Of a stretch of DNA of 13,196 nucleotides, positions 7,419 to 13,196 are shown one piece after another. A program made the position numbers and the translations under genes. Location: positions 1-13,196 of the forward strand of contig JAEWVQ010000218.1 in the NCBI GenBank assembly GCA_023459095.1, in the 5' to 3' direction. This stretch comes from Pseudomonadota bacterium (lineage in GTDB: Bacteria > Pseudomonadota > Gammaproteobacteria > Burkholderiales > Rhodocyclaceae). Every line of letters begins with the position of its first letter. The first letter of the stretch is position 1. Under the pieces are notes generated by a model. That model had not been told where the DNA came from, made no database searches, and saw nothing but the letters and a program-made list of their open reading frames with translations.

Positions 7419-8963
7419 TCATCCCTGGATCATGTTCAGGGCCAGCGTGCCCAACCCGATGGCGCACACGAACCCGGCCAGCCCGCCGGCAAAGGCGAGC
7501 AGCCCCCTCACCCGCGCGCGCGAGCGCTCGGGGGTGGCCAGCATCGACACGGTCCCGAGCACCGGCAAGCCGGACACCTCGCGCAACATCCGACCGTCGG
7601 GGAACGAGGGCCGGAACTGGCTGATCAGGAAGGTGAGCGCGAACCCCACCGCGAGCCCGGCGAGCCCGGCCAGCGGCATCAGCAGCACCCGGTTCGGCGC
7701 CGACGGCTTGGTCGGCAGGCTGGGCGGATCGATCACGCGGAACTCGGCGATGCCCGCCTGGGTGTCCATCTCCACCGCGATGTTGGCCGACTCGCGCCGC
7801 GCCACCAGACTGTCGTAATTGCGCTTATGCACTTCGTAGTCGCGGTTGAGCTGAGCGAATTCGGCCTCGATCTCGGGTTGCCGCTTCACCGCATCCTGCA
7901 GCCGGTCGCGCCGCGCCTCGTACTCAGCAACGCGTGCTTGCAGCGCCGCCACCCGCGCCTCGCCCTCGGCCAGCGACATCTTCATTTGCTGGAACACCGG
8001 GTTGGCATTGATCTCGCCGAAGCTCCCCATGCCGGCCTGCCGCCTGGCCGCGACCTCTTCCTGTTTCTGTTTTTCCAGTTGCTCGATGACGCGCCGCGCC
8101 CCGATCACGTCGGGATGCTGGTCGGTATAGCGCTGCATCATGTCGTCGAGATTGCGCTTGAGTGCATCGATGCGACCATCCAGTTCCGGGATCGACACCG
8201 CCGACATCGGCGGCGTCTGCGGCAACAACACCGGGTCCTCGCCGACCAGCTGGCGCTGCAGGACGTCGCGCGCGTTCTCCGCCTCGCGCAATTCGAGCCG
8301 CGCCGCCGCGATCAGCTGGTTGTACTGCGCGACCTGGCCGACGAAGTCGCGTCCGCCGTCGCCGAGCAAGGCGAGGTTGCGCAGGCGGAACTCCTTGGTC
8401 CGGTTCTCCGCCTCGGAGAGCTTCTGCTCGTAGTTGCGGATCTGCTCCTCGATGAAGCGGCGCGCGGTGTCGGTGTCCTGGCGCTTGCTGCCCAGCCCGG
8501 ACTCGACGAACAGCGACAGCAGCGACTGCACGATGCGCTGCGCACGCTCCGGGCGTTCGTCGATGTAGGCCAGCGTGAACAGGTTGTCGCGGCCGGCGGC
8601 GCGGATGCGCAGGTCCTTCATCAGCCCGGCGATCAGGGCCTCGCGCTCGGCCGGCGTCTTCACGCCGAGATCGAGATCGGCCATCGTGATCAGCTTCTCG
8701 ACGTTCGGCCGGCTGATCAGGGTCCGGCTCAGGATCGCGATCTGCTGGTCGACGTTGGGCTGGACCGCCAGCCCCGACATCAGCGGCCGCAGCACAGACT
8801 GGGTATTGACGAAGATGCGCGCCGACGACTCGTACTTGTCCGGCATCATGTAGATCACGCCGCCGCCGACGATGCCGACCACCCACGCCAGCGCCAGCCC
8901 CCACCAGCGGAAACGCCACATGCCGCGCAGATAGCCGACGAGCTGCCTTACCAGTTCTTCCAT
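7419..8963 (-). CDS. XrtA-system polysaccharide chain-length determinant (Wzz/GumC family)
   Basis: 514 residues. Inner-membrane polysaccharide co-polymerase that sets polymer length and bridges the periplasm towards the outer-membrane exporter (TIGR03007 type). The first transmembrane helix is at about 20-40 (WGLALAWVVGIVGGGVIYMM), followed by the Wzz domain start (YESSARIFVNTQSVLRPLMS). The long periplasmic middle contains predicted coiled coils (about 165-240 and 325-390, for example RRFIEEQIRNYEQKLSEAEN). A Pro-rich Wzz motif, IDPPSLPTKPSAPN (411-424), precedes the second transmembrane helix (about 425-447). A further hydrophobic segment at 487-510 would place the last few residues on the other side of the membrane. 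There is no kinase domain; that activity is encoded separately by the next gene. The ATG at 8963 has only a weak AAGAG-type ribosome binding site. The gap to the export lipoprotein gene is 71 bases. Confidence 0.95.
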   Translation of the reverse strand: MEELVRQLVGYLRGMWRFRWWGLALAWVVGIVGGGVIYMMPDKYESSARIFVNTQSVLRPLMSGLAVQPNVDQQIAILSRTLISRPNVEKLITMADLDLGVKTPAEREALIAGLMKDLRIRAAGRDNLFTLAYIDERPERAQRIVQSLLSLFVESGLGSKRQDTDTARRFIEEQIRNYEQKLSEAENRTKEFRLRNLALLGDGGRDFVGQVAQYNQLIAAARLELREAENARDVLQRQLVGEDPVLLPQTPPMSAVSIPELDGRIDALKRNLDDMMQRYTDQHPDVIGARRVIEQLEKQKQEEVAARRQAGMGSFGEINANPVFQQMKMSLAEGEARVAALQARVAEYEARRDRLQDAVKRQPEIEAEFAQLNRDYEVHKRNYDSLVARRESANIAVEMDTQAGIAEFRVIDPPSLPTKPSAPNRVLLMPLAGLAGLAVGFALTFLISQFRPSFPDGRMLREVSGLPVLGTVSMLATPERSRARVRGLLAFAGGLAGFVCAIGLGTLALNMIQG

Positions 8964-9034
8964 GTTTCGCTCTTGGCAATGTCCGTCTGCACCATGTCAT
9001 CCGACCCGGGTGACAGGCGATGGTCAGAGGCGGG
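8964..9034. other. 71-base spacer with an imperfect hairpin
   Basis: This is the longest gap inside the XrtA operon. Bases 8996-9002 (GTCATCC) and 9008-9014 (GGGTGAC) form a 7-pair inverted repeat with a 5-base loop on the plus strand. In the operon transcript (minus strand) one of the seven pairs becomes a C-A mismatch. No U-run follows, so it is not a standard terminator. It could slow decay or modestly lower expression downstream of the lipoprotein gene, or be chance in GC-rich DNA. Confidence 0.35.
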
Positions 9035-9664
9035 TCAGAACCAGCTCTGTGGAATGATCAGCACGTCCCCGGGGCGCATCTCGACGTTGGCCGAGACGTC
9101 GCCGCGCTTGATCAGATCGCGGATGCGCACGCTGTACTGCTTGTTGCCCTCGCTCGTGCGCAGGATGGTGGCGGCATTGCCGTCGGCGAACTCGGTGATG
9201 CCGCCGACCGCGATCATCACGTCGAGCAGGGTCATGCGCTGGCTGTAGGGCAGGATCTGCGGTTTGCCCGCTTCGCCGACGACGCGGATCTGCTCGCTGT
9301 AGGGGCCGACGAAGCCGGTGACGATGACGGTGACCACGGGCTCGCGGATGAACTTCGACAGCTCCTTCTCGATGTCCCGCGCCAGCGTGGTCGCATCCTT
9401 GCCGAGCGCCGGCAGGTCCTCGACCAGCGGCGTGGTGATCTTGCCGTCGGGCCGCACCGGCACCGACATCGACAATTCCGGATTGCGCCATACCACCACA
9501 TTTACCGCGTCACCGGGACCGATCACATAGTTGTATTCGCTATCGGCAGCCGAAACCGGTGCCGGCGGGTAGGACGTCGCGCACCCCCCCAGCGTGGCAG
9601 CCACAAACAGCGGCGCGGCGACACGGCAAAATCCCTGCCAAAGGCGTACAGCCATGTTGTTCAT
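9035..9664 (-). CDS. XrtA-system polysaccharide export outer-membrane lipoprotein (Wza-like)
   Basis: 209 residues. Outer-membrane/periplasmic exporter of the Wza/GumB family, small form as in XrtA loci. A lipoprotein signal peptide ends at the lipobox LGGC with Cys28. The polysaccharide export domain starts at about residue 43 (YNYVIGPGDAVNVVVWRNPELS) and extends to about 115, followed by an SLBB domain (about 122-175, containing VVGEAGKPQILPY and MTLLDVMIAVGG). The C-terminus is GDVLIIPQSWF. It is first in the nine-gene run and probably sets operon expression. The ATG at 9664 is supported by GGGGAGG at 9678-9672, 7 bases upstream. The frame stays open to 9982, but that stretch is Arg-rich and lies upstream of a good signal peptide, so I leave it out. 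The codons before Cys28 contain a run of seven G (9584-9590). Confidence 0.95.
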   Translation of the reverse strand: MNNMAVRLWQGFCRVAAPLFVAATLGGCATSYPPAPVSAADSEYNYVIGPGDAVNVVVWRNPELSMSVPVRPDGKITTPLVEDLPALGKDATTLARDIEKELSKFIREPVVTVIVTGFVGPYSEQIRVVGEAGKPQILPYSQRMTLLDVMIAVGGITEFADGNAATILRTSEGNKQYSVRIRDLIKRGDVSANVEMRPGDVLIIPQSWF

Positions 9665-9721
9665 GATCAAACCTCCCCGTTCCCGAACGAACACCAGCGC
9701 AATGTTAAACCGCAGCGAGCC

Positions 9722-9731
9722 GCATCGATGC
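9722..9731. promoter_or_regulatory. Perfect 10-bp palindrome, possible operator
   Basis: GCATCGATGC is a perfect inverted repeat located just downstream of the candidate -10 box of the XrtA operon, about where transcription would start. A repressor site is possible. No second copy in the same region supports it, and a palindrome of this length is not rare, so the call is weak. Confidence 0.25.
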
Positions 9732-9735
9732 TGCG

Positions 9736-9764
9736 ACGATACGACGGAGCGGACCAAGGCACAA
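9736..9764 (-). promoter_or_regulatory. Candidate sigma-70 promoter of the XrtA operon
   Basis: Read on the minus strand: TTGTGC (9764-9759), a 17-base spacer, then TATCGT (9741-9736). Both hexamers are partial matches to the consensus, but the spacing is ideal. A transcript would start near 9729, inside the palindrome GCATCGATGC (9722-9731), leaving a leader of about 65 bases before the lipoprotein ATG. It was found by eye only, and matches of this quality arise by chance. Confidence 0.3.
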
Positions 9765-10018
9765 ATACACATTTCCCTGTAGCCCGCGAGGTCGCAACGC
9801 CCACGCCGCGCCGCTCGACTGCGGCTCTGCAGCGTACTGCGCGCAAGTGCGCCGGACATGCGACGAAGGAAGGCGGCACCAGACGAGGGCCTGGATCGAA
9901 CCCGGGCGCCGTGCCCGGCGCGGCGCGGGGAACCCCGCCCGCGGCGAGGCGCGAGTGTGCCACGATTCGCAATGGATATCACATGCGGATTGCCACGGCC
10001 GCCACCCCATGTCGCGGC

Positions 10019-10055
10019 GCCCGCCCGCGTTCAGCCCGCCCGCGTTCAGCCCGCC
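10019..10055. repeat. Tandem direct repeat, 15-bp unit, 2 full copies plus 7 bases
   Basis: The unit GCCCGCCCGCGTTCA occurs at 10019-10033 and 10034-10048, identical in both, and its first seven bases recur at 10049-10055. The copy at 10034-10048 contains the response regulator's stop codon (TCA at 10046-10048, TGA on the minus strand), and the copy beyond it repeats the same in-frame TGA. It looks like a recent slippage duplication at the gene's 3' end. Confidence 0.85.
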
Positions 10056-10795
10056 GCCGACAGGATGAAGCCCTGCCCCCGGACCGCGCGCAGCGGCAGG
10101 ACGCGGCCGGTTTCCGCCTTCACCTTGGCGCGCAGGCGACTGATCAGCATGTCCAGCCGGTGGTCGAGGTAATAGTCGGCGCGATGCCCCAGCGCCGCGA
10201 TCAGCGCCTCCCGCCCGACCAAGGCGTTGACCTTGCCGAACAGGCTGCGCAACAGGATCCGCTCCGAGGGCGTCAGCGCCACCAGGCCGCCGCCGGGCAC
10301 CAGCAAGCTCCAGCCATCCTCGGTCATCGCCCAGCCGGCCTCGGTGGATGCGCCCGCCTCCTGGGCCTCGTCACCTCGCGACGCGGCGGCCTTCACGCGC
10401 CGGTGAACGCTGACCAGGGTCGCCGCGAGCTCGTCGAGATCGGCCGGCTTGGACAGATAGGCGTCGGCGCCGTCCATCAGGCCGCGCACCCGGTCGTCGA
10501 CACCATCGCGTGCGGTCAACATGACGATGCCGACCACACCGAGCGCGCGCAGATGACGTGCAATGGAAAACCCATCCTCACCCGGCAGGCCGACATCGAG
10601 CACCACCACATCGCAGCGATGCTGCAACAGGCCGCGATACATCTCCCGCGAGGCGGGAAACGCTCTCACCGAGAAGCCGAAATCCTCCAGCCCCAGGCTG
10701 ACCTCCTCGCGCAGGTCGTCGTCGTCCTCGACGACGAAAATTTCGATCCCGCTACCGACTCCGGCAACACAGCCGACTTCACCCGCCATCGTCAC
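10046..10795 (-). CDS. OmpR/PhoB-family response regulator, orphan in this window
   Basis: 249 residues from a GTG start. The N-terminal receiver domain has the acidic pocket Glu23/Asp24/Asp25 (VVEDDDD), phospho-acceptor Asp67 in VVVLDVGLPGEDG, Thr94 in MLTAR and Lys116 in YLSKP. A flexible Ala/Glu-rich linker (about 136-158) joins it to a C-terminal winged helix (about 162-249) with LTPSERILLRSL, the recognition-helix region DHRLDMLISRLRAKV and the wing RAVRGQGFIL. It should bind DNA after phosphorylation by an unseen sensor kinase. Start choice: AGGAGGT at 10807-10801 sits 5 bases from the GTG at 10795. An ATG at 10789 is also possible with a longer spacing. The open frame up to 10834 contains the ribosome binding site itself, so I exclude it. 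It lies on the same strand and directly upstream of the XrtA operon, making that operon a candidate target; this is inference from position. Confidence 0.92.
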   Translation of the reverse strand: MTMAGEVGCVAGVGSGIEIFVVEDDDDLREEVSLGLEDFGFSVRAFPASREMYRGLLQHRCDVVVLDVGLPGEDGFSIARHLRALGVVGIVMLTARDGVDDRVRGLMDGADAYLSKPADLDELAATLVSVHRRVKAAASRGDEAQEAGASTEAGWAMTEDGWSLLVPGGGLVALTPSERILLRSLFGKVNALVGREALIAALGHRADYYLDHRLDMLISRLRAKVKAETGRVLPLRAVRGQGFILSAAG

Positions 10796-10800
10796 CCGAT

Positions 10801-10807
10801 ACCTCCT
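10801..10807 (-). promoter_or_regulatory. Strong ribosome binding site deciding the response regulator start
   Basis: AGGAGGT on the minus strand, 5 bases before GTG (10795) and 11 bases before ATG (10789). It falls inside the upstream extension of the reading frame, which argues against starting at the GTG at 10834. Confidence 0.7.
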
Positions 10808-10940
10808 TCGCCATCGCAGCCGACGCCGCGGCACCGCCCGCGGCCCATGTAACCCGCGATTTTACCCAGTCCTGCGCTCCGCCCGCCGTGACATCCGGCC
10901 CACTCGTCCTAACCGGAGCACTGCCGGGACGGTGCCCGGC

Positions 10941-10969
10941 TTGCCAGCCCCGCCCGCTTGCAGTATCGT
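10941..10969 (+). promoter_or_regulatory. Candidate sigma-70 promoter of thiD-thiC
   Basis: TTGCCA (10941-10946, five of six consensus bases), a 17-base spacer and TATCGT (10964-10969, four of six). Transcription would begin near 10976, a few bases before the TPP aptamer, which is where a riboswitch promoter is expected. The agreement of position and spacing makes this the better of the two promoter candidates in the window. Confidence 0.5.
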
Positions 10970-10980
10970 CGCCGGCCTGT

Positions 10981-11062
10981 CGTTAGGGGTGCCCGGGCAT
11001 TCGCCCTTGGGCTGAGAGAGTCCCTCAACACCTGATCCGGCTCGTACCGGCGTAGGGAAACG
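10981..11062 (+). ncRNA. TPP riboswitch (THI element)
   Basis: Thiamine pyrophosphate-binding aptamer controlling thiD and probably thiC. The conserved blocks appear in order: GGGGTGCCC (10986-10994), GGGCTGAGA (11009-11017), CACCTGATCCGG (11049 region, ending near 11040 in the P4/P5 arm) and GCGTAGGGAA in the 3' part (11050-11059). Pairings visible by eye: P1 CGTT (10981-10984) with AACG (11059-11062), P3 as a GGGC/GCCC hairpin with loop ATTC, and P5 as CCGG-CTCGTA-CCGG. The aptamer ends 5 bases before the thiD ATG, and the AGGGA of its conserved 3' strand (11054-11058) is the only ribosome binding site candidate. Ligand binding would therefore hide it directly, with no separate terminator or anti-sequestering hairpin. 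Confidence 0.95.
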
Positions 11063-11067
11063 CATCG

Positions 11068-11934
11068 ATGAAGCCATCCGCCACCACCCGCACCGCCCCC
11101 CCCAACGTCGTCAGCATCGCCGGAGTCGATCCGAGCGGCGGCGCCGGCGTGCTCGCCGACATCAAGGCCTTTTCCGCGCTCGGCGCCTACGGTTGCGGCG
11201 TGATCGCCGCCCTCACCGCGCAGAACACACAGGGGGTGGCCGGCGTGCATGTGCCGCCGACCGATTTCCTGCGCCTGCAGATCGACACCCTGTTTGCCGA
11301 CGTCGCCATCCATGCCACCAAGATCGGCATGCTGGGCAGCGCCGAAGTCACCGCCGCGGTGGCCGAGCGCCTTGCCCACTGGCAGGCCGCGAACGTCGTG
11401 CTCGACCCGGTGATGGTGGCCAAGAGCGGCGACCATCTGCTCGCCAGGAACGCCATCGCGATGATGCGCGAGGCGCTGTTTCCGCAAGCCTTCCTGATCA
11501 CGCCCAACCTGCCCGAAGCCGGCGTCCTGCTCGAGCAGCGCGCACCGGAGACGGTGAAGGAGATGTACCGCGCCGCCGAGCGCCTGCGCGAGCTGCTACC
11601 GGTCTCGAGCGAGCGCTGGGTGCTGCTCAAGGGCGGCCATCTGCCCGGCAGCGAAGTCGTCGACCTGCTGTTCGACGGCGACCGCATGGTGGAACTGCCT
11701 GCGCCGCGCATCGACACCCGCAACACCCACGGCACCGGCTGCACGCTGTCGTCCGCGATCGCCGCCCTGCTGCCGCAGGCCGCGGGCGCGCCGTGGGGCG
11801 CCGTGCGCCCGGTCGAGGCCGCGGTGCGCCAGGCGCGGCAGTGGCTGCTCGGCGCGATCGCCCATTCCGGCGCACTCGCGGTGGGCAGCGGACACGGCCC
11901 GGTGCATCACTTCCACGCGCTGTGGCGCCAGTAG
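11068..11934 (+). CDS. thiD: Hydroxymethylpyrimidine/phosphomethylpyrimidine kinase
   Basis: 288 residues, slightly longer than the usual 260-270 because of an N-terminal tail (MKPSATTRTAPPN). A cytoplasmic ribokinase-fold enzyme that phosphorylates HMP to HMP-P and then HMP-PP, the pyrimidine half of thiamine. Motifs: SIAGVDPSGGAGVLADIK (16-33) at the substrate site, ALTAQNTQGV (48-57), ATKIGMLG (83-90), VLDPVMVAKSG (111-121), ITPNLPEA (144-151) and NTHGTGCTLSSAIAAL (219-234), which holds the anion hole and the catalytic Cys/Gly loop of the family. The ATG at 11068 follows the TPP riboswitch by 5 bases. The N-terminal codons include a run of eight C (11096-11103). No fused ThiE domain is present. 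It is followed by thiC on the same strand. Confidence 0.96.
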   Translation: MKPSATTRTAPPNVVSIAGVDPSGGAGVLADIKAFSALGAYGCGVIAALTAQNTQGVAGVHVPPTDFLRLQIDTLFADVAIHATKIGMLGSAEVTAAVAERLAHWQAANVVLDPVMVAKSGDHLLARNAIAMMREALFPQAFLITPNLPEAGVLLEQRAPETVKEMYRAAERLRELLPVSSERWVLLKGGHLPGSEVVDLLFDGDRMVELPAPRIDTRNTHGTGCTLSSAIAALLPQAAGAPWGAVRPVEAAVRQARQWLLGAIAHSGALAVGSGHGPVHHFHALWRQ

Positions 11935-12105
11935 TCGCCGGGCGCTAGCCCCCGCCGGGCCCAAACCGCGCCGCGCGCGAGGTCGGCAGCGCCCGCTCCG
12001 CAGCCCCCGACCTTCAGCCTCGACACGCCAGACCTCGATCGCCCCTGCTCCGCTCAGGGCGACCCGCAGCACCCCAACACCACACCCCAACCGGAGAGGG
12101 ACGCC
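11935..12105 (+). other. Spacer between thiD and thiC with two inverted repeats
   Basis: About 170 bases without a gene. There is no second TPP aptamer here: the GGGCTGAGA and CACCTGAT blocks are absent. Two inverted repeats are seen. AGGTCGG (11980-11986) pairs with CCGACCT (12007-12013) across 20 bases. TCGCCCCTG (12039-12047) pairs with CAGGGCGA (12055-12062) with one bulged C and a 7-base loop. Neither is followed by a T-run, so neither reads as an intrinsic terminator. GGAGAGGG at 12093-12100 is the thiC ribosome binding site. Confidence 0.55.

Positions 12106-13196
<1,091 letters not shown>

Larger units (their letters stand above)
9665..10045. other. 381-base non-coding stretch between response regulator and XrtA operon
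   Basis: No credible gene lies here on either strand. The short open frames are Arg/Ala/Pro-rich, lack good ribosome binding sites and look like GC-rich noise. From the operon side it holds the ribosome binding site of the export lipoprotein gene (9672-9678), a 10-bp perfect palindrome GCATCGATGC (9722-9731) and a candidate sigma-70 promoter on the minus strand (9736-9764). It also holds two GC-rich hairpins, GCGCCG-TGCC-CGGCGC at 9906-9921 and GCGGG-GAAC-CCCGC at 9925-9938, neither followed by a T-run. The far end carries a 15-bp tandem repeat that runs into the response regulator's stop codon. It is most likely the regulatory region of the polysaccharide operon and its long leader. Confidence 0.6.
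10796..10980. other. Divergent spacer between response regulator and thiamine genes
   Basis: It holds control signals for both sides. On the minus strand TAAAAT (10864-10859) is a good -10 box for the response regulator, but no convincing -35 lies 16-18 bases upstream. On the plus strand there is a candidate thiD promoter (10941-10969) and, before it, a perfect inverted repeat GCCGGG-N6-CCCGGC at 10923-10940. No gene is seen in this stretch. Confidence 0.5.

Noticed and set aside
7404..9248. A 614-codon open frame on the plus strand opposite the chain-length gene
   Set aside because: Antisense shadow of a clear Wzz-like gene; low-complexity product without motifs.
9699..9711. Sigma-54-like element upstream of the XrtA operon (GG and GC on the minus strand)
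   Set aside because: The spacing is nine bases, not the required ten, and the flanking bases fit poorly. I would still rescan with a weight matrix because XrtA loci can be sigma-54 dependent.
9893..9903. Sequence resembling a tRNA T-loop (GGGTTCGATCC on the minus strand)
   Set aside because: The T-stem does not pair beyond one or two bases, and no anticodon arm, acceptor stem or CCA is found around it.
9906..9938. GC-rich hairpins as an intrinsic terminator after the response regulator
   Set aside because: Neither stem is followed by a T-run on the relevant strand.
9665..9982. Upstream extension of the export lipoprotein frame
   Set aside because: The ATG at 9664 has a strong ribosome binding site and opens a standard lipoprotein signal peptide; the extension is Arg-rich and would bury it.
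9020..10852. A 610-codon open frame on the plus strand across the export gene, the spacer and the response regulator
   Set aside because: It lies opposite two well-supported genes, its product is His/Arg/Gln-rich with no recognisable domain, and long antisense frames are normal in GC-rich DNA.

Overview
The window is GC-rich DNA from a proteobacterium. I infer a betaproteobacterium, most likely of the Rhodocyclales type (Azoarcus, Thauera or Zoogloea-like). The reasons are the high-GC codon usage throughout and a complete XrtA (exosortase A, PEP-CTERM type) exopolysaccharide locus of the kind known from floc- and biofilm-forming members of that group. No 16S or other taxonomic marker is present, so the placement is an inference.

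Left two thirds (1-9664, all minus strand): nine tightly packed genes read from right to left. In transcription order they are: an outer-membrane polysaccharide export lipoprotein (9664-9035), a Wzz-like chain-length determinant (8963-7419), a BY-type tyrosine kinase/ATPase with a C-terminal tyrosine cluster (7405-6470), a PEP-CTERM-associated outer-membrane beta-barrel protein (6504-4945), an ExeA-like ATPase (4933-3878), a non-hydrolysing UDP-GlcNAc 2-epimerase (3881-2733), a polysaccharide deacetylase (2728-1889), a FemAB/GNAT-like protein (1880-834) and the exosortase itself (825 to beyond the left edge). Gaps run from -35 to +71 bases, and several junctions overlap or share bases, so this looks like one operon. 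Together the genes would make, modify, control the length of and export an extracellular polysaccharide. The exosortase would process PEP-CTERM proteins that presumably associate with that polysaccharide. No PEP-CTERM substrate, glycosyltransferase or flippase lies inside the window.

Middle (9665-10860): a 381-base non-coding stretch holds a candidate promoter for the operon, a 10-bp palindrome and GC-rich hairpins. It is followed by an OmpR-family response regulator on the same strand (10795-10046), with no partner kinase in view. A 15-bp tandem repeat covers the regulator's stop codon.

Right end (10860-13196, plus strand): a thiamine biosynthesis unit, divergent from the regulator. A candidate sigma-70 promoter is followed within about a dozen bases by a TPP riboswitch (10981-11062). 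Then come thiD (11068-11934), a 172-base spacer with two inverted repeats, and thiC (12106 to beyond the right edge). The aptamer ends five bases before the thiD start codon, so control is probably by direct occlusion of the ribosome binding site.

I did not find a wholly new system. The XrtA locus follows a described plan. The points most worth a second look are a nine-G homopolymer near the start of the exosortase gene (possible on/off switching), the orphan response regulator at the head of the locus, the platform-less riboswitch before thiD, and the kinase tyrosine tail whose last tyrosine codon overlaps the next gene's start codon.
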